64,000 bases of DNA from positions 28,647,426 to 28,711,425 of the forward strand of contig NC_071398.1 of NCBI RefSeq assembly GCF_022682495.2, in the 5' to 3' direction. The notes under the pieces were generated by a model. The model saw only the letters and a list, made by a program, of their open reading frames with translations. It searched no databases and was not told the origin of the DNA. Origin of the DNA: Desmodus rotundus. Lineage: Eukaryota; Chordata; Mammalia; Chiroptera; Phyllostomidae. The position numbers and the translations under genes are program-made. Position 1 is the stretch's first letter. Every line of letters begins with the position of its first letter. This document shows, piece by piece, positions 49,603 to 60,211 of the stretch.

Positions 49603-49635
49603 TGCCATTCCCCTCATGGACACTGCGTACTTGTC
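49603..49635. repeat. 33-base dispersed repeat, copy 2
   Basis: This is an exact match to 48610-48642, 993 bases downstream and in the same orientation. The flanks differ after the match. Confidence 0.9.
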
Positions 49636-49954
49636 TTGGTGACCCCAGCAATCCTTGAGGAAGGCTCTGTCCTTCCCCATCGCACCAGGGAGGGAGCAGC
49701 CCCCCAGGCGGGTCTTAGTCCAGGCGCGTTCCTCATTGGGACCTGTGTTTCCCTTCTCACTGTTCTGCCTCCAACGCCAAACGCACTACAGGTTTGGGTG
49801 AAAAAACTTTAAGGAAGGGACATTACTGGAACATGCACTAAACCTGAGGATTTTCGGTGAGACTGGAGGAAGAGTGACCCACCCCATCCTTGCTGGCAGC
49901 CCTCCCTCACCCACCTGCCCCCACCCTGACCCACTGCGCTCTTGTCGCCCACAG

Positions 49955-50127
49955 GATGCCAGCTCTCGGGGCAGCAGCAGCGGTCGAGAACGCCTCATCG
50001 TGGAGCCCCCGCTGCCCCAGGAGAAGGCAGGGGGCCCGGCCATCCCTTCCCACCTGCTCAGCACCCCCTACCCCTTTGGCATCTCCCCCAGCTCAGTCGT
50101 GCAGGACTCCCGATTCCCACCACTCAA
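49955..50127 (+). CDS. GSE1: GSE1 coding exon 4 (residues 143-200)
   Basis: The acceptor is cgcccacag and the donor caa|gtaagt; the last codon (Asn200) is split after two bases. The frame reads DASSRGSSSGRERLIVEPPL, then a PQEKAGGPAIPSHLLS segment, TPYPFGISPSSVVQDSRFPPL. It is another Pro/Ser-rich region of the N-terminal half. The DASSR variant at the start is a small substitution within the family pattern. The boundaries are confirmed by the NLQRPVHH junction with exon 5. Confidence 0.97.
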
Positions 50128-50610
50128 GTAAGTCTGAGGGCTGGGGGCTCGGACGGGCACATGTGCTCAGGGTCTGGGTCCCTGGGGCTGGGCCTGCAGC
50201 CTGGAGTCTGCACCCGCTGATTCTGAGGGTCACTGGGTTGGTAGCTCAGCCCTAGGCCCACGGCCCTGGCCATCTGCAGTCTGTTTCCACGCCAAGGTGA
50301 GGGCTGGCTTTCCTGTTCTGCCTGAACCCCGGTCCTGGTCCCAGGGGCTAGGGGTCCCTCTAGGCTGCAGGTAGCAGGCATGTGCCTGCTGGTGAGGACA
50401 GCAAGGGCCAGGCAGGCGAGGAGCAGCAGCCGCCCACCTCTGCGCCCTGGGCCTCCTGCCAGCACTGGCGTCTCGTTAGCAGAGCCAGAACCTGTCCCCA
50501 GAGACTCCTCCTTCCTAGGGAGGTAGCGGCAGGGGGAGTGTGGGGAGGCTGACTCATTTCCCAGCCCGGAGCAAGTGCTCCGCTCACCTGTTTCTTGCTC
50601 CTGCCTGCAG

Positions 50611-50808
50611 CCTGCAGCGGCCCGTGCACCATGTGGTGCCCCCTAGCACAGTGACCGAGGACTACCTGAGGAGCTTCCGGCCCTACCACACCACTGAGGA
50701 CCTCCGCATGTCCTCTCTACCTCCCCTTGGCCTGGACCCTGCCACTGCTGCAGCCTACTACCACCCTGGTTACCTGGCCCCACACCCCTTCCCCCACCCA
50801 GCCTTTAG
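50611..50808 (+). CDS. GSE1: GSE1 coding exon 5 (residues 200-266)
   Basis: The acceptor ctcctgcctgcag is followed by c ctg cag, which completes Asn200; the donor is tttag|gtgagt with Arg266 split. The frame contains [39 protein letters not shown] and a Tyr/His/Pro-rich [21 protein letters not shown] second CAG seven bases downstream would break the phase, so the upstream acceptor is chosen. Aromatic and His/Pro-rich content suggests a flexible interaction segment. Confidence 0.97.
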
Positions 50809-51461
50809 GTGAGTAGTCCAAGAATCCCCCTCCCCGCACAGTCTGCACTGAGTCACCAGGCCATTGCCCCACATGCCCTCGTGTTCAGGCACTAGTCTGC
50901 TCGTGGCAGAATGGAACCTGGCCAGGAATGTGCTTCTCATGTCCTGGGGGCCAGACTTCCAGCGAGAGCCTCAAACAGCCCCCCACACTCTCAGACTAGC
51001 CTTTGGGGTTTGCCCTGGCAGGAATTCCCCTCGTCTGAGCTGTCATTTCCCCATTTCCTTCCTCTGTCGTTGGCCCCCCTGGATGCCCAGAGCTGTTCAC
51101 AGAGCCCTGGTTTTACGTATTAGAGAAGGACTCCTTTCTGTGCAGCCACCCAGTGCAGATGCAGTGGTCACTGCTCTGTGCAGAAGCTTCCCGAACCTGA
51201 GCCTGACGGGGCTGCAGTTACGCTGTGGACTGCACTCACATGGCCGCTGGTCTGACCTGGAAAGGTCCTGGCCTGGCTGAGCCTCGAAGTGGCAGGCGGG
51301 TCCTCAGGGCCCCAGACTGTTGGCATCTCGGGGCTTCTCTCCATAAGGTGCTTTGGGCTGGCCGTGGATGTGACCTCAACTGAGCCTTTGTGGAGGCTAC
51401 AGAACCAGGTCTTGCCTTTTTCCTTAGCTTTGGTGTTCACTGGCCTGTCTTCTTGGCACAG

Positions 51462-51653
51462 GATGGACGACTCCTACTGCCTGTCTGCCCTGCGGTCCCC
51501 CTTCTACCCCATCCCCACCCCTGGCTCCTTGCCTCCACTACACCCGTCAGCCATGCATCTCCACCTTTCTGGGGTCCGCTACCCTCCTGAGCTGTCCCAC
51601 TCGTCCCTGGCGGCACTGCACTCAGAGCGGATGTCCAGCCTCAGTGCTGAGAG
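51462..51653 (+). CDS. GSE1: GSE1 coding exon 6 (residues 266-330)
   Basis: The acceptor is cttcttggcacag and the donor gagag|gtaagt. The frame reads [57 protein letters not shown] and SSLSAE, with Arg266 and Arg330 split at the two junctions. It is the last Pro/Ser/His-rich part before the long charged helix. The short LAALHSERM segment begins the helical region. Confidence 0.97.
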
Positions 51654-52068
51654 GTAAGTCACGTCCTGGGCTGGCACCCTGTGCTTCCCTGGCCCCCATG
51701 GCAGTGGAGAAAAGCCTGGCTGGGGCCTGGGTTGGCCACTTTGTGCTGGGTGGCTCCTAGGCCACTCCTGTCCGTGGTCTGCTCACCTGTAAATGGGACA
51801 GTGACGGCTGATGCTTCTTGGTGACTGTTGGAATCAGCACCTCCTACATGAGCTTCAGCGAGGCTTAGGGAGTTATTAGCACACGGCTTGTATCTTACTG
51901 ACTTAGAGGTTCTAACGCTCACCACCATTCAGGTCAGAGTGCTGAGGTTTTCCATGAAAACTGTGGACTTGGCTGCCATCAGCTTCTCACTCCTGGGAAT
52001 TCTTATTAGTGAACTCGTCCTGGTTCCCCTTCACAATGGGGCTCAGCCTCCCTTTCTGCTCCGCACAG

Positions 52069-52385
52069 GCTGCAGATGGACGAGGAGTTGCGACGCGAGC
52101 GGGAGCGGGAGCGGGAGCGCGAGCGGGAAGCTGACCGTGAGCGGGAGAAGGAGCGTGAGCGGGAACGGGAGAAGGAACGGGAGCGGGAAAAGGAGCTGGA
52201 GCGCGAGCGGGAGAAGGAGCGGGAGCTGGAGCGCCAGCGGGAGCAGCGGGCCCGTGAGAAGGAGCTGCTGGCCGCCAAGGCGCTGGAGCCAGCCTTCCTG
52301 CCTGTGGCTGAGCTGCACGGGCTGCGCGGCCATGCCACAGAGGAGCGGGCCAAGCCCTCGGAGCAGCTAACCCCAACCCGAGCAG
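52069..52385 (+). CDS. GSE1: GSE1 coding exon 7 (residues 330-436), Arg/Glu helix
   Basis: The acceptor is ctgctccgcacag and the donor gcag|gtaccc, which is weaker than consensus after +3. After LQMDEEL comes a 58-residue block (338-395, bases 52091-52264) made almost only of alternating Arg/Glu with a few Lys, Asp and Leu. This is typical of a long single charged alpha helix. LAAKALEP and a conserved [17 protein letters not shown] segment follow, then SEQLTPTRA. The purine-rich coding strand keeps other frames open by chance. Such repeats can change length by slippage. Confidence 0.96.
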
Positions 52386-53048
52386 GTACCCGGAGTGGGT
52401 GAGGCAGAGGGTAGACCTCGGCCCCCTGGGGCGGGCTGGCTGCAGTGATGTGCTGGCAGGTAGTGCTCTGAGGGTAAGGCCTGATTCTGTGGCACCCGCC
52501 AACTTCCTCAGTGGAGGCTCCCACCGTGGCTGGTTCTAGCTACAAACCTGAGGCCACTGGACACGGAGTTGGGAAGAGATGCTCAGTGACACACGGCACA
52601 AATACAGTAGATGTAGATGACTTCAAGAGTGTACACAATAATCAAATATAGCAAAAGGATTAGGAACTAATGAGCTTTGAATACTTTTTACCTTGGCTTT
52701 TAACACTTAATTTCAACTTAAGTATTTGTATCTAACTTCCAACAAGGGTTTATTTAATAACTGGCTCTTCTGGTTCGTAAAAAATGTAACAACCTGCTCT
52801 TGTGAGCCAGCCTGTGCCTGCCCAGCTCTCCGCTGCCAGTGGGTTAGCCCTGGGCTCTGTGCGAGCAGCACCTGCCAGTGGCCACATTTCCCTTGGGACA
52901 AAGCACACTTTCTGAAAGCATCCATGAGACCCCTTTGGTTGTCTTGGCGCTGGCTGCGGGGCAGCAGGCCCTCTGAGCGGTCAGGAGCAGGAGAGGAGAC
53001 GGGAGAGAGCCAGTCCTGCTGAGATGTTGTGGCTTTCTCCCTCCACAG

Positions 53049-53373
53049 AGAAGCTGAAGGAGTCGAGCCTGCAGGTGCCCAAGCCTGTGCAGCACCCCTT
53101 GCACCCAGCGCCTGCTCCTCATCACGCCATGCCCAGCCTTCTCTCCAACCATGGCATCTTCTCTCTGCCGGGCAGCAGCGCTGCCACGGCCCTGCTCATC
53201 CAGCGCACCAACGAGGAGGAGAAGTGGCTGGCGCGGCAGCGGCGGCTGCGGCAGGAGAAGGAGGACCGGCAGTCGCAGGTGTCGGAGTTCCGGCAGCAAG
53301 TGCTAGAGCAGCACCTGGACATGGGCCGGCCTCCGGTGCCCACGGAGCCCGAGCACAGGCCCGAGAGCACCAG
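53049..53373 (+). CDS. GSE1: GSE1 coding exon 8 (residues 436-544)
   Basis: The acceptor is ctccctccacag and the donor accag|gtaggg. The frame opens with [20 protein letters not shown] and a His/Pro-rich linker. A conserved [20 protein letters not shown] segment follows, then a charged helix at about 490-525 ([20 protein letters not shown], with heptad-like spacing) and a DMGRPPVP linker. Arg544 is split into exon 9. The helix is a likely protein-protein contact surface. Confidence 0.97.
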
Positions 53374-53429
53374 GTAGGGCTTGCCAACTGAGGGTGCGTG
53401 GGAAGACATTTGTCACATTCAGATTTATC

Positions 53430-53570
53430 TCTAGCCAGCCAACACTTGTTGAGCACCTCTGGTTTACCCATCACCCTGCCGAGCATTTTCGCTTACTGCA
53501 TTTCATTTTCATCTTCTGACTGCGGTTTGCCCACAAGGAAACAGTGACTCTGAGGAACCAGGAGGTGCTC
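53430..53570. repeat. L2-like fragment
   Basis: The phrases 'cagccaacacttgttgagcacct', 'cctgccgagcattttc' and 'aaggaaacagtgactctgagg' follow an L2/MIR-type pattern. Confidence 0.45.
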
Positions 53571-54119
53571 AGAGGCATCCTGTCCCTAAGGAATAAAGTC
53601 CACTAGGCCAGTGTCCAGAGCTGGGGCCCTGCCCACGCAGCCCGGCTGTGTCTCCAAGGGGACACACATGGCATTGAAAAGCATGAGGGAGAAGCTTTAG
53701 GTAATCATTACAGCCTGTTCTTTCCATCTTCCTGTTTCCAAGCTCAAACTTTAAGTGAAGGGGACTGCCTTTAATTTTTATTTAAGTAAAAATATTAGCT
53801 TTATTGATTTTGTAAAAAAAACATCCACCCGTTTCCTGGCCCCACTGTAAAAGAATTCACCGGTAGGCGCTGGTGCCTGTCTCTGGGTCCCCCAGCTGCC
53901 CACACTTGCGTGTGACCTTGGCCCCAGGGCCCCATTCTCACAGCTGCCCCCCAGGCCTCTCTGCTTCCACCTGTTGGTCTGGCTCATCTGTTGTCCCGTA
54001 CCTCACTCCTCAGCTCTCCAGGGCTCATTCTAAAGGGCGGGGCTGCGACCTTTAGCCAGAGCTGGTGCAGAGCCCAACCAGACCTCCGGAGCCCTGTCTG
54101 GGCCTGCTCTGGGGACTCA

Positions 54120-54235
54120 GGGACACCGGACATTCTCTCTCTCTCTGGGCCTTGGTTTCCTCAGCAGTGCACAAAGGAGGTTGGGTGGGAAGATTTCTGA
54201 GTGCCTTTCTAGCTCTTGCCCATCGTTTTGACCAG
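54120..54235 (+). repeat. MIR-like fragment
   Basis: The phrase 'ctctgggccttggtttcctcagcagtgcaca' with 'gcctttctagctcttgcc' resembles the MIR 3' half. Confidence 0.35.
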
Positions 54236-56168
54236 GGATAAGAAGCATTTGGGTGTCTGGGCATTTTAAATGTCCACACGCTCCCTCCTTCCCTCCTTCC
54301 TCCCTCCCTTCCCTCTCTCCCTGCCCTCCCTCCGTCTCCTCTAGCTTTTGGCTGACTGGTGTGTTTTCTTGCTGTGTCCTGGGTTCAGCTGACCCACCCA
54401 GCAGCCCTGCTGCAGTATCTGCTGTTTAGTGGGGTGGCGAGGGGACTCACTGGGCTAACTGGGTGTGGCTGGGCGGGAGCTGGCTGGGTCTTCTTGCAGC
54501 CTCGGGCCTGCTGTCTGCCTCTCTGGGCCCACCTCGAGGTCACACAGAGGCTTAGCTTTGTCTGCTTGTGAGCTCTTCCCTGCTCCTCTAACTCCCCTCG
54601 TGCCCAGGGGACTGGGAGAGGAGCCAGCACAAGTCCGAGTCTCCTGATAAAATCTGGAGCTCCGGTTCCCTCGGGCATGTTCCAAAGCTCAGGGCCCCAG
54701 CATCCTGGTGCAGCTTCCAGAACTCCAGGAGGGGCGGCCTCCACCTCAGGGCCTTGCAGCCCTGTGCAGGCATTGGGTGTGGAGGGGAAGTGGCTCCCAC
54801 CTCTTACCTGGCCTCAGTGGTCCTCACAGCAGCATGCATATGATGTTCTGACCGGCCCTTGTGCTTCAAGCTAGACAGCCATTCAGTGCTGGGCTCCAGT
54901 GCTTGAGATATTTATCCTGCGGACAGGCTTTATTTTGTTGTTTACTTTTAACAACAAGCTGTGGTTCCCTGTTGTACTCCGCTGATTAGCTGATTAAAGG
55001 CAGTGTGGAGACCTGGGGGGTTTATCTCCCGGCCTGGGTCCCGTCCAGAAAAATGAGGAGGAGCCTTGGTGACTGTGGTTAAATGCCCCCTTCCATAGCC
55101 AGGCAGGGAGAGACCGGTGAGCCTGGTCACATACCCACAGTGCCCTCTGCGTCTTCCCCTTCCATCCCCTCAGACCTTGCCCTGGTCACCTGGATAGCAT
55201 GGGGCTTTCCTTAAAAAAAAAAAAAAAAAAAAGATACACTTTAGGGAAACAACACCCAAATAGCCTTTTGTGGAATCTTGTTTTAAATGCACTAAGGAAA
55301 TGGTCATTTAGGAGGGCTGCATGGCAAAGCCACTGGTCTGGTGGACATCCTGGTCAGGCCCCAGCCCAGCTGCCGCTTTGGGGCCACCAGGGGCTGCTGC
55401 AGTTCTGACGGGGTCCACTGGGGGTCAGCAGAGGCACAGGCCCACCCTGGCTGTGAGGGTCTCCCCTGCGTTACTAGGCAGAGCAGTCCCTGGAAGCCGG
55501 TTTTTGTTGCTGCTGTCTGTGGGGACAGTGGGGAGAGTGGAGTTGTGGCCACCTGGAAGGCAACCGGCCCGCCCTCCAATATTTTCCCACAGCTTGGCAT
55601 TTCGGGATATGGGTACCAGTGGCAGGGCCACCCCTTTGGCACCAGAGTTCTGTCTTCATCCTCTCTGCAATGGGACCCCGTGGGAAACAAAGATGAGGGT
55701 CTGTCCTGACAGCAGTTCACAGGGATTCAGGAGGTGGTGGAACAGGATGAGCTGTTGCGAGGATTTGGGTGAGAAACCCGACAGAAAGAGGGACTGGCTG
55801 GGGCCTGAGACCATCCCTGTGCCCTCAGCAGGCAGTGTCCACTGCCCAGCTTCCACATCCTCTCAAAAGCAGGTCTACACACACTTGTCTCAGGTCGGCT
55901 GAAGGGAGAGTAGAGTCATGTGAAAACGGCCAGGACCTGGGTGAGGAGTGGAAGCTGTGTCCTTCCCTCCAGCCCCTGGCCAAGTGGCTTAGAGAAGGAG
56001 GCCTTCACACCCCTCTAGCACCTGGTTCTCGAAGGGGACTCTTGTCTGGGCCATCTGTGAAGCTGCCTCTTATACCGGGGCCCTAGCAGGCAGCCTGGGA
56101 GGCCCATGGGTGGGTGCCTGGTGTGCCCATTCTCTCACAACTCATGGCTTGGTTTGCTTACTCCCTAG

Positions 56169-56782
56169 GCCGGGACCGAACCGTCACGAGCCAGGCAGCC
56201 GAGACCCCCCGCAGCACTTTGGCGGGCCCCCGCCCCTCATCTCGCCCAAGCCCCAGCACCACTCCGTGCCCACAGCCCTCTGGAACCCAGTGTCCCTGAT
56301 GGATAGCACCCTGGAAACACGGCGGGCCTCGGAGAGCCACCCTCTGCACAGCCACCCAGCCCCATTTGAGCCCAGTCGCCAGGCGGCTGTTCCGCTGGTG
56401 AAGGTGGAACGGGTCTACTGCTCAGAAAAGGTGGAGGAGGGGCCCCGGAAGCGCGAGGCCACCCCATTGGACAAGTACCAACCGCCACCACGGGAGGCAG
56501 GGAGCCTGGAGCACCAGACCTTTCCTCACGGGCCTGGGCCCTTCCTGGCTGAGCTTGAGAAGTCCACCCAGACCATCCTGGGCCAGCAGCGGGCCTCCCT
56601 CACCCAGCCAGCCCCCTTTGGGGAACTCACTGGACCCCTGAAGCCAGGCTCACCCTACCGGCCCCCCGCACCACGGGTCTCTGACCCTGCCTACATCTAT
56701 GATGAGTTCCTGCAGCAGCGCCGGAGGCTGGTCAGCAAGCTGGACCTGGAAGAGCGCAGACGGCGAGAGGCCCAGGAGAAAG
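56169..56782 (+). CDS. GSE1: GSE1 coding exon 9 (residues 544-748), weak donor
   Basis: At 614 bases this is the largest coding exon seen. The acceptor is actccctag. The frame runs RPGPNRHEPGSRDPPQHFGG, a proline-rich SPKPQHHSVPTALWNPVS, then VPLVKVERVYCSEK, LDKYQPPPREAGSLEHQ, FLAELEKSTQTILGQQRA and ends in a helix, YIYDEFLQQRRRLVSKLDLE-ERRRREAQEKG. The junction AAAG|GATAC with exon 10 requires the donor aaag|gtccag, which lacks the usual purine-A-G at +3 to +5. Read-through gives 48 further codons to a TGA at 56926-56928; see the finding. The coding assignment itself is firm. Confidence 0.95.
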
Positions 56783-58010
56783 GTCCAGTCTCCCTGGGTG
56801 GCCCTGACCTCCCGGGACTGGGGAGCGATCGTGGCAGCCTCTCAGCCCCTTGTACTGTCCCTGCCTCCCACTCTGGGGTTTTAGCAGCACCAGGGAGCAA
56901 GGCCACTGGCTTCTGCGTAGCTACCTGATACCTCTGCTGGGGAGGTAGACCCAGGGTCCTTGCCCGTCCTGCCAAAATGCATATTGTCCTGAAAAGTCCA
57001 ATCAAAGCCTGCCTGCCTGTAAGGATGGTTCCGCAGAAATGCATGACTAATAAATGATGAGCAGAGGTTACTAAGATAGTTTTAAAAATGAATAGCGCAG
57101 CATAACAGGAGTTGGCTATTGAGAGACTGCCTGAGCCCAGTGGGGACTCTATATAGGGAGCTGCCACCATTAGCTGCGGGCAGGTGGGCCTGGACTGGGC
57201 AAGGGCGGGGGTTCTGGCCACCTTCTTACTGCTGTGGGATCAGGAGGCTTAGCCAGAGCTCCCTGGGCTCCCCAAAGAGCCAAGAGAATAGGCCCAGGAG
57301 ACATCAAGGGCCCCAGACCAGTTCCCCGCCCCCTCCCCTCCCCTGCTGGAAACTTGACTCTGATATGGGGTCAAGTGCAGTCTTTTAACCAGAAGCTGGG
57401 GCCAAGGCCATGTCTTCCTGGGTTGCTGGTCTAGGCTAGACTTAGGGCCTAAGAAGGACTCTCTCTTCTATTCACCTTGTAAAGGAAGGGTGGGGAACCC
57501 CTGGTGCCCTTGGGTGCAGGGATTCTGCTGCTGTTCTGTGCACATTGAGTTTGCATGCATGCTCTGTGCCTTTGAGACAACGGGGATCTAAGTGTGCCTA
57601 TTCCCTCCTGGGTAACGGACCCAGATGGCCACAGCAGGAATGAGTGGATGTGCACAAACAGTCTTGGGTTGCCATGGTCACAGCCCAGGCCTGTGTGATG
57701 AATGGTCCCCTGCTGGGGATCCGTGTCAGTCCGGGGACTGCCTGGCTTCTTGGGGTTATGGGTCTAAGCAAAGTCTGGAGTCTGCCTCCTGCCTCCACCT
57801 GCCATCCCTGAAAAGCTCTAGGACTAGGGGTTAATGCACATTGCCCCAGGGTAGAAAGGAGTCCAGGTTTTGGGTTGCTAAGAGGGGCCAGCAAGGCCTG
57901 GCCTGATGGATGGATCGGCACACACAGATCACAGTGGTGCCCGGCTTGTGTCCTTCCACTAGAGAACTGAGTCTTCTTGCCCAGCTAAATGCATCTGTTC
58001 TTGTCATCAG
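56783..58010 (+). other. GSE1: GSE1 intron 9, with possible retained 5' part
   Basis: The intron starts with gtccag and ends with ttgtcatcag. The first 143 bases stay open in the exon 9 frame to a TGA at 56926-56928, and an AATAAA lies at 57049-57054. The stretch 56970-57125 is AT-richer than its surroundings and repeat-free. The remainder shows no recognised feature. Confidence 0.8.
57049..57054 (+). terminator. candidate intronic polyadenylation signal
   Basis: AATAAA lies 121 bases after the read-through stop codon of exon 9. It could end a short GSE1 transcript if the weak exon 9 donor is skipped. Use is unproven; a GT-rich downstream element is not obvious. Confidence 0.3.
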
Positions 58011-58123
58011 GATACTACTACGACCTGGATGACTCTTACGACGAAAGTGACGAAGAGGAGGTTAGGGCCCACCTCCGCTGTGTGGCTGAGCAGCCGCCCC
58101 TCAAACTGGATACGTCCTCCGAG
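58011..58123 (+). CDS. GSE1: GSE1 coding exon 10 (residues 749-786)
   Basis: The acceptor is ttgtcatcag and the donor gag|gtatct; the exon ends on a whole codon. The frame completes Gly748 and reads [20 protein letters not shown], then [17 protein letters not shown]. This is the beginning of the conserved DUF3736-type region (from memory about residues 750-885): an acidic Tyr/Asp/Glu segment before the helix of exon 11. The function of the domain is unknown. Confidence 0.97.
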
Positions 58124-58428
58124 GTATCTGGGGTCTCGTTGCTGCTGTGTCAGACTACGGGGCTTGGCTTCTGATGCTCCTGTTGGTGCCTGCCTCCTGG
58201 CTGTCCCACTGCCCGGTAGGCCCTGTGTATGCTGGGGCCTGCCTGCACTCCTGCAGTCCCCACTGACCACAGGTGTCTGGGCATGCTGTAGGGTCCCCCT
58301 TCTCAAAGGCCCGGCACAGAGTTGGCCATGGTACATGGGTTTCGAGGACCCCAGGAGGGACCCCTGAGATAGTGGAATCACACCACTGCTGGTGGTTTCA
58401 AACTCATTTGTTTTCTTTCCCAATCTAG

Positions 58429-58699
58429 AAGCTAGAGTTTTTGCAACTTTTTGGCTTGACCACCCAACAGCAGAAGGAGGAATTGCTGACCCAGAAGCGG
58501 AGGAAGCGGCGGCGGATGCTGAGAGAGAGAAGCCCATCGCCCCCGACGATTCAGAACAAGCGGCAGACACCTTCACCGAGACTGGCCCTGTTCACCCGCT
58601 ATGGCCCTGATGAGATGAACAACAGCCCCAACTTCGAAGAGAAGAAGAAGTTCCTGACTATCTTTAACCTGACCCACATCAGTGCCGAGAAGAGGAAAG
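58429..58699 (+). CDS. GSE1: GSE1 coding exon 11 (residues 787-877), basic NLS
   Basis: The acceptor is ttcccaatctag and the donor aaag|gtaggg. The frame reads [20 protein letters not shown], then a strongly basic KRRKRRR (809-815) that fits a nuclear localisation signal, followed by [10 protein letters not shown], a Ser-Pro stretch. It ends in the conserved [20 protein letters not shown] helix and ISAEKRK. With exon 10 it forms the core of the DUF3736-type region, the most conserved block of the protein. Asp877 is split into exon 12. Confidence 0.97.
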
Positions 58700-60211
58700 G
58701 TAGGGCCTCGCCTGGGCCTTTCGGGGGTGGGACTTACTAGGAGCTTCTGAAGGACTCCTGGGACATCCGGGACCCATGTTCTGGGTGGAATCTGAAAACA
58801 CTTTGGTCCGGGGCTCTCTTAACTCCTTTTGGCTACCCGAGGAAGCAGCAGCCCCTCTGCTCTGGTAGCCCTGCCCTAGTGTGTCTGCCTTTTTCCAGCT
58901 GAAACTCAAATTGTCCCATCTGAAGCCTGTTTTCTCATTTTATCTCGGATGGAAAAGAAGACTTGCTGGTGTTTGTTCTGTATGTAAAGCTGCTCTTGTC
59001 ACTTGAAACGCGGGTTTAGCAACCCTCTTGGATGCAAGGCATAGGTGCGCCTTCCTGTAGCAGAGCACTCCAGGCTCTGTGGTAGTAGGCCTTTCTTACT
59101 GTGCCGCTGATGTGGCCCCCTGGCCTTTGCGTGCTGATGGCAGGAGGCCTGGGTGGTCTGTGCCCGACCGGCAGAGCCAAACACACTGTGAGTCTGCCCT
59201 GAAAGGTTCTTCCAGGTTGGCCATGTTGGGGCTGACTCTTCGGGCTGGAACTCAGTGTAGAAGACATGGTGTGGTCTGATCACTCTGGGCGTGTCCGCTT
59301 CCTTGGTCTGCCCACGTGCTCGCTTAGTGCAGGATAGGATACTGGTTCACGTGAGAACCTGGCCCGTCAGGGGTGCTCATTTGCGCATTTCCAAGTCCCC
59401 CTTGCTGATAGCCCCTCACCTCTCTGTGGAAGGAAGTCGAAAGGCAAGCAGAAGTGCGTATTGATTATTTAGTTGCTTCTACCTTCTTCATTGTTGGAGT
59501 GTAGCACTTTACTTTTTGTCTTTAACCAGTAGGTTGGAATTCTTGCTTTTACTCAAAAGGGGCCATGATGTGTTGATAAACAGTACCAATCCCTGGGAAC
59601 ACACATAGTTCTGTTTGCAAAAGTATCTTTTTGCCTGACTTAATTCCTAGAGGAAGCCACCAGTGATGTGGCCATTTAAACCTCAGCAAGAAGTGCTACT
59701 GCAGCAAGAATCTGTGGCGTCAAACGTCACAGGAGTCTGTTCCTTTTCAGTAAATGGCAGCCGTCATGGGACTTGTGCTTGCGTGCTGGGGAGGGGGGTG
59801 GCGGGTGCGCCTGAAAGCCACCTGTGCTTACAGAGGTGCTGTGTGGGTCTTTAGGTTGTCCCCGTGTGTTGGGGCCGACATCTTTGTCTTTTAAATAAGA
59901 AGGCATCCTCAGAAGTCACCTTGGAGGATCACAGGTACCCATTATCTCGTGCAGCTGTCATCATCACACACGCAGCTATTTCTGGAACACATCTGAGATG
60001 CTATGTAGTAAAGGCTGCGAGGAATCTGGGCTCGCTCTAACGTGACGTTTTCTTCTTTTAAACACTGCCTGCCCCCATGGTGCCTGCTCTGTGTTTTCCT
60101 TGGTTTAAAGGACTTGCACCTGCCAGTCACGGCCTGGGCTAGAATCCCGCTCCCCTTCCCTCTCAGAAATGATGCAACTGTCTTGTTAACCTCGGGCTGC
60201 TTTCCTCATAG
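58700..60211 (+). other. GSE1: GSE1 intron 11
   Basis: This 1.5 kb intron runs from gtaggg to tttcctcatag. I see no SINE, clear fossil repeat or coding exon in it. The 59.45-59.75 kb part is AT-richer than the rest. Confidence 0.85.

Larger units (their letters stand above)
44920..49954 (+). other. GSE1: GSE1 intron 3
   Basis: This 5.0 kb intron runs from gtgagt to cgcccacag. It contains a MIR piece (45.0 kb), an old unassigned repeat (45.15-45.48 kb), AT-rich islands at 45.78-45.90, 46.67-46.83 and 48.22-48.29 kb, and a pair of exact 33-base repeats at 48.6 and 49.6 kb. No coding exon is recognised. Confidence 0.9.
53374..56168 (+). other. GSE1: GSE1 intron 8
   Basis: This 2.8 kb intron contains L2- and MIR-like pieces (53.4 and 54.1 kb), a pyrimidine-rich run near 54.28 kb and a long A run at about 55.21-55.23 kb. 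Open frames in its right half (55.3-55.9 kb) are on both strands and unrecognised. Confidence 0.9.

Noticed and set aside
51987..52524. Two antisense frames of 171-172 codons over exon 7 with Arg-Ser and Ala-Pro repeats
   Set aside because: They are the complement of the gag/cgg coding repeat. The composition alone keeps all frames open, and no antisense gene is needed.
55304..55902. 193-codon plus-strand and 138-codon minus-strand frames in intron 8
   Set aside because: They overlap in antisense, lack conserved protein content and have no phase-compatible splice sites into GSE1.
56110..56168. Extension of exon 9 to the left, with an ATG at 56110 in frame
   Set aside because: The acceptor actccctag at 56160-56168 and the split Arg codon give the family sequence. 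The left extension is intron.
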